DNA of 64,000 nt from Streptomyces humi. Its GTDB lineage: Bacteria; Actinomycetota; Actinomycetes; Streptomycetales; Streptomycetaceae. Numbering within the stretch: the stretch's first letter is position 1; every line of letters begins with the position of its first letter. Both the position numbers and the translations under genes were made by a program. Shown piece by piece: positions 31,117 through 38,571 of the stretch. The notes beneath the pieces are model-generated. The model was not told the origin of the DNA and ran no database searches. It saw nothing but the letters and a program-made list of their open reading frames with translations. The DNA lies in NCBI RefSeq assembly GCF_001005085.2, contig NZ_LBMU02000055.1:45551-109550 (forward strand), given 5' to 3'.

Positions 31117-33213
31117 TCACGGCCACGGGGTGAAGCCCTCCTGCCGTACCGACCAGCCCTCCGCCGGAAAACCAGGGCATTCGTGGCCGGCCCCGTCCCA
31201 GCCGCCCGCCATGAGGGAGACGGCCGCGAGGAGGGCGCCGTTGGAGGGGAGGTACACCGGTAGCAGGCTGCCGATCTGGGGGGTGTGGCCGGTCGGCAGG
31301 TAGTGGTTCTTCGGGGTCCGCATGAGCAGCGCGTCCACCGCGAGGTCGGGGCGGCCGACGCGGGTCGCGGTCATCGCCATCACGGGGAAGTCCCAGCCCC
31401 ACGCGCTGTTCCACTCCCAGTCGGCCTGCACGTCCTGGAGCGTGGCGGCCATGACTGCGGGGTCGACGAGCGGGGTGTCCGGTACGACCCCGAGGGCGCA
31501 CAGGAGCGCGGGGTGGTCGTCACGCTTCAGGTACGGCTCGGTCGCGACGGCGGTGTAGCGGCCGTCGCGCCGGTGAGGCAGGGCCAGCCCGTCCTGGACC
31601 CGCTGCCACTGCTTGTCCCGCTCACGGCCGGAGCGTTCACGCCAGCGCTGGGCGATCTCCAGCCCCCACCACCAGTAGGCGAGTTCGAATGTGGGGTCCT
31701 CGGTGGTGGCCGCGTCGTAGAACTCCTGCGCGGGGAGCAGCGGGGCCGGCAGGTGGTAGGTGCCGTCGCGTTCCTCGACGAAGGAGGCCATGAACGCGGC
31801 GGTGTCCTCGACGAGTTCGGCGAAGCGCGCCACCAGGTCGCTCTCGGGACGGCCGCGGTGCAGCAGTTCGAGGAGGTAGAGGGGGTGCGGTTGCTGCCAG
31901 AGCAGGAACACTCCGATGTCGGAGGGGCTTTCGCGGCCGTCGGGCCCGGTCTGCTTCGGCCAGCGAGCCCCGTCGTGACGCTGGCGGCGGGCGGTGGCGC
32001 GGGCCTCGGGGAGGATGGTGAGGTACCAGTCCAGGCTGCGTTCCAGGAGTTCGGGCCGGCCCCACGTGGCGAAGTGGGCCGCGTGCCACCAGTGCATCTC
32101 CAAGTGGTGCTTGCCGTGCCAGGAGTTGGTGATCAGACCGGTCTCCTGCGGCGGCAGAGTACCGGAGCAGTTGACCGCCGTGAGGTACTGCGAGAGCACC
32201 ACCCGCCGCTCCAGCTCGGCGGCCCGCGGATCGGTGCTGCCGGTGAAGTCGATCGCCGCACCGGAGGTCCAGAAGTCCTCCCACCAGGTGGCCGAGACCG
32301 TGGCGAGGGAGGCGAAGTCGCCGCCGCAAGAGGGGGCTTCGTCCCCGGCGGAGTAGGACGCCACGAGGTCGAGCGTGTCCGAGTCCGTGGTCAGCACGTA
32401 CTCGTGCGGGACGCCCGTCGGCCGTACGGCCCCCGCAGACCACGTGAGCCGGACGGTGTACGTGGTGTCGTCGAGGGTGCGGCGGAAGACGCACCCGGTG
32501 GCGGTGACCTGTTCGAGGTCGGTGCGATGGCGCTCCGGCGAGGTCCAGTCGCTGGTCCCGAAGAAGCCGTCGCTGGCGTAGGGGAAGCGGACCACGACGC
32601 CGGCCAGACCGTCCGCGAGCAGCTCGGACTCGATCCGGAAGGAGACGCGGGACCGGTGCGGGTCGGCGACGGTGGTGACCGCCGTCTCGTGGTCGGCGTA
32701 GGTGAAGCGGCTGCTGATCGTCCCGGTCCACAGGTCCAGACACTGTTCGGTGTCCCGCAGGGCGTCGGGGCCGGTCTCGGGCTCGGCGTCGGGCGTGGGG
32801 CGCAGCAGGAGGCCGATACGGCCGAGGTCGAGCCGCTGCGGGTTGGCGCTGAGCCAGGCCCCGGGCCGCATCTCCTCGGGCAGGTCGCCGCCCATCATGG
32901 CGGCGATCCCGAACCGGTCCGGGTAACTCACCTTCCCCCGCGCCGTGTCGTGCTCGGACATGGCGTCCGGAAGGGTGTACCCCTCGGGGTTGGGCATGGC
33001 GTGCCAGCCCCAGGTGCTCATGGTCGCGGTGTTCACGGCGAGACGGCGTTCCGCCATCGCGGCGCTCTGGTCGTGGTAGGCCGGGAAGGTCTGCATGCCG
33101 GTGATGTCGCACGAGTAGGCGAAGTCGCCGTTCCCGACGGTGAGGACGTGGGCGGGGTCGGGCTCGGTCAGGCGAACGGTGTGCCGGCGGACCAGCGATT
33201 TCCTGTCGATCAA
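31117..33213 (-). CDS. Six-hairpin (GH65-like) glycosidase of unknown specificity
   Basis: About 698 residues, no signal peptide. The N-terminal beta domain (HVLTVGNGDFAYSCDITGMQ) and a C-terminal (alpha/alpha)6-barrel (ITNSWHGKHHLEMHWWHAAH, WGRPELLERSLDWYLTIL, WEWNSAWGWDFPVMAMTATR) fit the GH65/GH95/GH-L clan look, but I cannot place it in a family. The Glu in HHLEMHWWH is a candidate acid. The likely start is TTG 33213, with AAGGA 7 bases upstream; five in-frame copies of that ribosome site-plus-TTG unit lie in front. It follows GH2 directly in a leftward operon and must act on a cytoplasmic oligosaccharide. Confidence 0.75.
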   Translation of the reverse strand: MIDRKSLVRRHTVRLTEPDPAHVLTVGNGDFAYSCDITGMQTFPAYHDQSAAMAERRLAVNTATMSTWGWHAMPNPEGYTLPDAMSEHDTARGKVSYPDRFGIAAMMGGDLPEEMRPGAWLSANPQRLDLGRIGLLLRPTPDAEPETGPDALRDTEQCLDLWTGTISSRFTYADHETAVTTVADPHRSRVSFRIESELLADGLAGVVVRFPYASDGFFGTSDWTSPERHRTDLEQVTATGCVFRRTLDDTTYTVRLTWSAGAVRPTGVPHEYVLTTDSDTLDLVASYSAGDEAPSCGGDFASLATVSATWWEDFWTSGAAIDFTGSTDPRAAELERRVVLSQYLTAVNCSGTLPPQETGLITNSWHGKHHLEMHWWHAAHFATWGRPELLERSLDWYLTILPEARATARRQRHDGARWPKQTGPDGRESPSDIGVFLLWQQPHPLYLLELLHRGRPESDLVARFAELVEDTAAFMASFVEERDGTYHLPAPLLPAQEFYDAATTEDPTFELAYWWWGLEIAQRWRERSGRERDKQWQRVQDGLALPHRRDGRYTAVATEPYLKRDDHPALLCALGVVPDTPLVDPAVMAATLQDVQADWEWNSAWGWDFPVMAMTATRVGRPDLAVDALLMRTPKNHYLPTGHTPQIGSLLPVYLPSNGALLAAVSLMAGGWDGAGHECPGFPAEGWSVRQEGFTPWP

Positions 33214-33285
33214 CGGGTGTTCCTTCAACAGGTGTTCTTTCAACAGGTGGTCCCTCAACGGGTGCTCATTCAACGGGTGTTCCTT
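33211..33285 (-). repeat. Five tandem 15-bp repeats, each a ribosome site plus TTG
   Basis: The units read on the minus strand as AAGGAACACCCGTTG, AAAGAACACCTGTTG, AGGGACCACCTGTTG, AATGAGCACCCGTTG and AAGGAACACCCGTTG. They start within one base of the GH2 stop codon and end at the TTG of the next gene. If translated they add KEHPL-type pentapeptides in frame. See findings. Confidence 0.85.
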
Positions 33286-35734
33286 ACTCGACGGTGATGA
33301 CGGCTTCGACCGGCTCGCAGTCCGGCACGGTCGCCAGGACGCGGATCTTTCCGGCGCCCGTAGGCCGTACGACGGCCAGCGCACGGCCCTCGTACGTGTG
33401 CCGTGCGGTCGCGTCGAAGCGTTCCTCCGACGCCGGCGCGGCACTGCCGAAGCCGATCAGCTCCCCGGCGCCCGAGACCTCGACGGAGACCGGGCGGTCT
33501 GCGGCGGTGTGGACGGTGCCGTCGGCGTCGGTGAGGGCGAGAGCGATGTACGCGAGATCGCCACCGGTCGCGTGGATGATCTGGCGGTCGGTCCCGGCGG
33601 TCAGCCGGACGGGCCCGTTGGCCCACTTCAGGCCGGTGCGGCCGGTCTCGACGCCGTCCCGGTAGGCCACGGCGACCAGTTCCCCAGGGACGTACACGAT
33701 CTCGAACTCGGTGCGGAAGCGGTGCCCGGCACCCGCCGGCCGTCGCCCGAACGAGTTGCCGTTGCCGATCAGTTCGACCTCGTCGGCATCGGAGTACACC
33801 TCGACGGTGACCGGTTTGCCCTCGAAGCCCGGCCAGGTCCAGCTCGCAAGGGAGTCGCTCCAAGCCCAGGGGCCGCCGATGGGGGTCAGCCCGTGGTTCC
33901 CGGGGCGCCGGACCGCGATGTAGGGCTCGGTGCGCAGACCGAAGACGATCTCGCGGTAGTAGGAGGCGGGGCGCCGGTGACCGGTGATGTCGATGTCTCC
34001 GCAGCCCGCGAGGAGGTGCGGGAAGGGCGCGGTGTGTTCGGGGTGCGGGTTCTCCGGCGTCGCGAACTGAGGGCGGCCGATGCCGACTTCGCCGATGTAG
34101 TCCCAGCCGGTCCAGGTGAAGTCGCCGATGACGTGACCGTGTTCCCGCACCAGCTTCCAGTTGCCGTCGATCCGGGTGGGGAAGGTCTCGGTGCCGAGGA
34201 TCATCCGGCTCGGGAACAGCTCGCGGTCGAGGGCGTAGCGGGCCTCGGCGTAGTTCATGCCGGCCACGTCGAGGACGGCGAAGGACTCGGCGGTGCGCTG
34301 GGTGACCAGGTCGGAGGCGCTGACGTAGTTGATCATGTCGCCGGCGTCGGTCATCCGGGAGTTGATGCCGCCGCCGTTCTCGTCCCCCTCCGAGCGCTGC
34401 CCCCGCAGGGCGGCCAGCTCGGACATGACGGCGAGGAAGCCGTTGACGGCGTTGGTGACATAGCGGGTGGTGTCGAGGGAGCGGACCTTCTCGGCGAGCC
34501 TGCGCCCCCATGCGGCGCCGGTCGCCGAACCGGTCTCGGGGATCTCGTTGCCGATCGAGTACATGATGACGCTGGGGTGGTTGTAGTCCTTGGCGACCAT
34601 CGCCTCGACGTCGCGCTCCCACCACTCGGGGAAGTGCAGGCTGTAGTCGAAGCCGTTCTTCGCGGACGTCCACACATCGAAGGTCTCGTCGACGACGAGC
34701 ATGCCGAGGCGGTCACAGGCCTCCAGCATGGCCCGGCTCATCGGGTGGTGGGACATCCGGATCGCGTTGAAGCCGGCCTCCTTGAGCAGCTCCACCCGCC
34801 GCTCCTCCGCGCGGGCGTAAGTGGCCGCGCCGAGCGGGCCGTTGTCGTGGTGGACGCAGGCACCGCGCAGTTTGACCGTACGGCCGTTGAGCCGCAGACC
34901 CTGTTCCGGGTCGAGCCGGAGCGAACGGATGCCGAACTGCACGCTGTCGCTGTCCACCGGGTCACCCTCGGTGCTCAACACGACATGGCAGCTGTACAGA
35001 TGGGGGTCGTCCACGTCCCACAGCCGTGCCTGACGCACGTACAGGCGGGACCGGACCACGGCGTCCTCACCGGGCAGCACGGTGACCTTGGTGACGTCGC
35101 CCGTGACGGCGTTCCCGGCGGCGTCGCGAAGGTTGACCGCGACGTCGAGGGTGCGGATCGCGATCGAGTCGTTGCGCACCCGGGTGGCCACCTCGACCAC
35201 CGCCCGCTCGCCTTCGAGGTCGAGGGTCGTGACGCGGACGCCGTCCGGAACGATGCGCACCAGGTCACCGGTGAGCAGCCAGACGGGCCGGTAGATGCCG
35301 GCGCCGGTGTACCAGCGGGAGTCCTGGTGCGCGCGGGCCTCGACGCGGATCTCGTTGTCCTGGCCGTAGCGCAGGTACGGGTCTGCGTCGACTGTGAACT
35401 GCGAGTATCCGTAGGGGCGTTGACCGGCATAGGAGCCGTTGATGTGGACGGTGGCGTCGCGGTAGACGCCCTCGAACTCGAACTGGACGCGTCTGCCGCA
35501 CAGTTCGTCCGGCACGGAGAACGTCTTGCGGTACTCGAAGACGCCGCCGGGGAAGTAGGCGCCCGCACCTCCCTCCATCGTCACCTCGCCGTCCGGCGCG
35601 AGGCGGTCCTGGCCGATCATCGCGTCGTGCGGGAGGGTGACGGCCTGGAACGGCGCCACGGGGCCGGACAGTTCGGCGAAAGGGTTCACCTTGCGCCGGG
35701 TCTGCCAGTCGTCGTTGAAGGAGGTGCGGATCAT
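33284..35734 (-). CDS. GH2-family beta-galactosidase-like enzyme
   Basis: 816 residues with the full GH2 layout. The sugar-binding jelly-roll has TVHINGSYAGQRPYGYSQFT and WYTGAGIYRPVWLLTG. The barrel has IRMSHHPMSRAMLEACDRLG, MLVVDETFDVW and VIMYSIGNEIPETGS, where the Glu of GNE is the acid/base. C-terminal Ig-like domains (DUF4982 type) end it. No signal peptide. Could be a beta-galactosidase, mannosidase or glucuronidase; related DUF4982 enzymes are mostly beta-galactosidases. AAGGCAGGCA precedes the ATG. It lies 45 bases after the transporter gene. Confidence 0.92.
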   Translation of the reverse strand: MIRTSFNDDWQTRRKVNPFAELSGPVAPFQAVTLPHDAMIGQDRLAPDGEVTMEGGAGAYFPGGVFEYRKTFSVPDELCGRRVQFEFEGVYRDATVHINGSYAGQRPYGYSQFTVDADPYLRYGQDNEIRVEARAHQDSRWYTGAGIYRPVWLLTGDLVRIVPDGVRVTTLDLEGERAVVEVATRVRNDSIAIRTLDVAVNLRDAAGNAVTGDVTKVTVLPGEDAVVRSRLYVRQARLWDVDDPHLYSCHVVLSTEGDPVDSDSVQFGIRSLRLDPEQGLRLNGRTVKLRGACVHHDNGPLGAATYARAEERRVELLKEAGFNAIRMSHHPMSRAMLEACDRLGMLVVDETFDVWTSAKNGFDYSLHFPEWWERDVEAMVAKDYNHPSVIMYSIGNEIPETGSATGAAWGRRLAEKVRSLDTTRYVTNAVNGFLAVMSELAALRGQRSEGDENGGGINSRMTDAGDMINYVSASDLVTQRTAESFAVLDVAGMNYAEARYALDRELFPSRMILGTETFPTRIDGNWKLVREHGHVIGDFTWTGWDYIGEVGIGRPQFATPENPHPEHTAPFPHLLAGCGDIDITGHRRPASYYREIVFGLRTEPYIAVRRPGNHGLTPIGGPWAWSDSLASWTWPGFEGKPVTVEVYSDADEVELIGNGNSFGRRPAGAGHRFRTEFEIVYVPGELVAVAYRDGVETGRTGLKWANGPVRLTAGTDRQIIHATGGDLAYIALALTDADGTVHTAADRPVSVEVSGAGELIGFGSAAPASEERFDATARHTYEGRALAVVRPTGAGKIRVLATVPDCEPVEAVITVE

Positions 35735-35779
35735 TGCCTGCCTTGTCTGTTCGGGAGGAACCGGAGAGGGGGCGGCGGG

Positions 35780-37240
35780 TCAGGCCGCCTGGCCCGCCTC
35801 GACGGTGTCGATGCGGCGGGCCCTGGGGATGAGGGCCACCAGCACGGTGCCGAGGGCGCAGGCTCCGGCGACGAGCAGGAAGCCGTTCGCGAACCCGCCG
35901 TCCAGGTAGAACTGGGTGCCCTTCATGACCACGCCGTCCTGGGCCATGACAGTGAAGACCAGCTGGCTGACGATCACCTGGATCACGCTCTGGATCAGCC
36001 ACTGGGAGCCGTTGGCGAGTGCCTGCTCCTCGGGGGCCACCGACTCGATGACCATGATCGGCAGCACGGAGACGACCAGGCCCATGCCCGGACCGGAGAT
36101 CACACCGAGAAGGACGAAGTGCCATATCTCGGTGTGGAGTTGCGAGGCGACGGCGTATCCCGCTGTGGTCAGGGCACCGCCGACGCCGAGCAGGATCCGG
36201 GTGTCGACGCGACGGGCGAGCCATCCGGTGAGGACCGCTGTCGCGATCACCAGGACGCTGATGGGTGACTGGACCGTGGCGCTCTTGGTGACGGACCAGC
36301 CGAGGCCGTCGGAGACCGTCGGGAGGTGCGGCATGAGAGTGAGGATCATGGTGACGGTGCCGACCGCGAAGGTGGCGCCGGCGCCCACCGAGGCGGCCAG
36401 GAAGACCGTCCACACCCGGCGCCGCCTGATCAGCGACAGGGGGAGCAGGGGGTCGGTGGCGCGGGACTCGTAGGGGAGGAACAGCAGCACCGCCAGGGCG
36501 CCGAGGCCGATCCAGGTGAGGGTCCGTGCGCTGGTCCAGCCCCAGGTGGAGCCTTCGCCGATGCCGTAGACGACCGCGCTGAGGCCGCCGCCGAGCAGCA
36601 GCCCGCCGATCCAGTCCATCCGGCGTGCCGCCTCGCGGACCGGGCTCTCGGGCACGCACAGCAGCTGGAGCAGCAGGCACACGCCGGTGGAGACGACGAT
36701 GAACCACAGGGCGCCGCGGAAGCCGTGGTGGTCGATCAGCCAGGCCGACAGGAACGGGCCGCCGAGGCCCACCAGGCCGATGCTGGCGGCCAGGACGCCG
36801 CTGGCCGTACCGACCAGTCGTCGCGGGAAGACGTCGCGGGCCAGGGCGTAGGCGATGAACACCGTGGCCCCGTAGGCGCCGGCGAGGACGCGGCCGGCGA
36901 TCAGTGTCGGGTAGTCGGTGGCGAACGCGGCGATCGCGTCGCCGAGCAGGCCGACGGCGGTGGCGACGACCATGACGCGCTTCTTGCCGTACATCGCGGC
37001 GGCCTTCATGGCGAAGGGTGTCAGGAACGTGCCGAGCAGTGCGGAGCCCAGGGTGAACCAGGCGATCTGGGTGGTGCGGAAGTGGACGGCCACCTCGGCC
37101 TGCGAGTTGCCCGCGAGCAGACCCGCGATGGGGTTCAGTGCCACGGTCCACAGGAGGGCGACGAGCGCGAGCAGATGCCGGGCGGAGAAGCCCGTCGTCT
37201 CCGCCTCGGCGGCGTCGGGGGCGGTCTCGGTTGAGGACAT
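35780..37240 (-). CDS. MFS transporter of the sugar operon
   Basis: A 486-residue, probably 14-span major facilitator (HLLALVALLWTVALNPIAGL; AYGATVFIAYALARDVFPRR; GLGGPFLSAWLIDHHGFRGA), with its position at the head of a glycosidase operon. It probably imports, or exports the products of, the oligosaccharide processed by GH2, the six-hairpin enzyme and GH43. AAAGG precedes the ATG. Two types of LacI-like palindromes lie 22-123 bases upstream. The DHA2-like shape is more common in exporters than in sugar importers, so direction is open. Confidence 0.85.
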   Translation of the reverse strand: MSSTETAPDAAEAETTGFSARHLLALVALLWTVALNPIAGLLAGNSQAEVAVHFRTTQIAWFTLGSALLGTFLTPFAMKAAAMYGKKRVMVVATAVGLLGDAIAAFATDYPTLIAGRVLAGAYGATVFIAYALARDVFPRRLVGTASGVLAASIGLVGLGGPFLSAWLIDHHGFRGALWFIVVSTGVCLLLQLLCVPESPVREAARRMDWIGGLLLGGGLSAVVYGIGEGSTWGWTSARTLTWIGLGALAVLLFLPYESRATDPLLPLSLIRRRRVWTVFLAASVGAGATFAVGTVTMILTLMPHLPTVSDGLGWSVTKSATVQSPISVLVIATAVLTGWLARRVDTRILLGVGGALTTAGYAVASQLHTEIWHFVLLGVISGPGMGLVVSVLPIMVIESVAPEEQALANGSQWLIQSVIQVIVSQLVFTVMAQDGVVMKGTQFYLDGGFANGFLLVAGACALGTVLVALIPRARRIDTVEAGQAA

Positions 37241-37261
37241 GGGATGCCTTTCACGGCTCTG

Positions 37262-37273
37262 TGAAACGTTTCA
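37262..37273. promoter_or_regulatory. Classic LacI/GalR-type palindrome before the MFS gene
   Basis: TGAAACGTTTCA is a perfect 12-bp palindrome 22 bases before the transporter start, over the likely leader or promoter. It differs from the ACTGACGCGCGTCAGT type and may belong to another LacI-family protein or be a second-affinity site. Confidence 0.55.
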
Positions 37274-37332
37274 GTCGACTGTTGACGACTTCCTGCTGGT
37301 GGGGGGTGGGGTTGCTTTCCTGCGCATTGCGC

Positions 37333-37363
37333 CAGTGATGCGCGTCAGTGACGCGCGTAAGTA
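37333..37363. promoter_or_regulatory. Two overlapping LacI operators before the MFS gene
   Basis: CAGTGATGCGCGTCAGTG (37333-37350) and CAGTGACGCGCGTAAGTA (37346-37363) overlap by five bases. Both are imperfect copies of ACTGACGCGCGTCAGT. Tandem overlapping sites suggest cooperative repression of the operon. Confidence 0.65.
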
Positions 37364-37444
37364 GAAAACATCAGTGAAGGTGTGACGGCAAGACGCGAGA
37401 AGGTAACGAGCTCGCAACGTGCTGCCCCCGGCCGGGGGCGCGGC

Positions 37445-38425
37445 TCAGGAGGAGAGCCGCTTGACCAGCCGCAGGCTGTCCCCCGGCCCGCCCGTGACCA
37501 CGCGCCGGCCGGTCAGGCCGGCCGCCACGGCCTCCGCGCGGTGCCTGCCCGCCTCCTGGAGGTCGAAGTAGACCGTGGAGAGCGGGGGCGCCGCGAAGCG
37601 GGCCATCGGGATGTCGTCGGCGCCGACGACCGCGAGGTCGTCGGGGGCGGTCAGGTCCATCTGCCGCATGGCGGCGAGCAGGGCGATGGCGTGCTCGTCG
37701 TTGAACGCGCACACCCCGGTGACCTCCTCGTCCTGCCACCGCCGTACCACGCGGGCCAGCGGTGCGATCTCGAGGTCGGCGGCGCCGAGCGCGAGCGGGG
37801 GCGCGATGCCCGCGTCCGCGCACGCCTCGGCGACCCCTTGCAGGCGTTCCTCGCCCATGCGCCGGAACCGCGGCGGCGAAGGCAGCAGGTAGCCGATCCT
37901 GCGGTGGCCGCGGCCGATCAGGTGCTCCGCCTGCATGCGGCCGAGCGGCGGCATGGCGGACAGCCCGGCGTCGGCCGGCGGCAGCACGACCCGTACGCCC
38001 AGACCGTGCAGGGCTTCGACGGTGGCCTCGTCGAAGCCCTCGAAACCGAGCACGGCCGAGGGACCGACGGTGGCGCACACGTCCGGCAGCGACCTGCCGC
38101 GCTCGGCCATCAGATGGGTCACCAGGGTCAGGCCCTGGTCGGCGAGGGCGACGGTCAGTTCCTCGACGAAGCGGCTGATGCTGGGTCCGATGGGCAGGTC
38201 GGGGATGGACAGCAGCACGATGTCGCTGCGGCCGGCGGCCAGCGCGCGGGCGGAGGCGTGCGGCCGGTACCGGAGCCGTTCGGCGGCGGCCAGGACCCGT
38301 TTGCGGGTCTCCTCCGGGATCGTCTGCCCCGGCCGGTTGTTGAGCACGTAGCTGACGGTGGTGCGCGAGACGCCGGCCGCCTCGGCGACATCGGCGCTGG
38401 TGATCCGTTTCGCGGGGCGTGTCAT
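37445..38425 (-). CDS. LacI-family repressor of the sugar island
   Basis: A 326-residue LacI/GalR regulator. The HTH ITSADVAEAAGVSRTTVSYV and hinge RPHASARALAAGRSDIVLLS are at the start, and a periplasmic-binding-like effector domain follows (GVCAFNDEHAIALLAAMRQM, GADDIPMARFAAPPLSTVYF). ATG 38425 is chosen because the HTH must lie close to the N-terminus; the open frame to 38548 would add 41 odd residues. It sits between its two presumed targets, the MFS-GH operon and the GH3 gene. An operator lies 120 bases upstream of its own start. Confidence 0.95.
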   Translation of the reverse strand: MTRPAKRITSADVAEAAGVSRTTVSYVLNNRPGQTIPEETRKRVLAAAERLRYRPHASARALAAGRSDIVLLSIPDLPIGPSISRFVEELTVALADQGLTLVTHLMAERGRSLPDVCATVGPSAVLGFEGFDEATVEALHGLGVRVVLPPADAGLSAMPPLGRMQAEHLIGRGHRRIGYLLPSPPRFRRMGEERLQGVAEACADAGIAPPLALGAADLEIAPLARVVRRWQDEEVTGVCAFNDEHAIALLAAMRQMDLTAPDDLAVVGADDIPMARFAAPPLSTVYFDLQEAGRHRAEAVAAGLTGRRVVTGGPGDSLRLVKRLSS

Positions 38426-38544
38426 GACCCTCTGATCCGTCCGAGCCGTGGGCGCCGCGGCACGCGTGTCCCGCCCGTCGCGTCCCGCCCGCCACCTGCC
38501 GCGGTCTCGGCAGGCACCCCGATGATACGCGTCCCGCGGCTCCG

Positions 38545-38562
38545 TCACTGACGCGCATCACC
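38545..38562. promoter_or_regulatory. LacI operator before the lacI-type gene
   Basis: TCACTGACGCGCATCACC matches the ACTGACGCGCGTCAGT motif with two changes. It overlaps the 3' neighbourhood of the GH3 stop and the upstream region of the repressor gene, fitting autorepression. Confidence 0.6.
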
Positions 38563-38571
38563 CCTCGCGGC

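Noticed and set aside
33140..36268. 1042-residue plus-strand frame over GH2 and MFS genes
   Set aside because: Spans two unrelated real genes on the other strand; no domain of its own.
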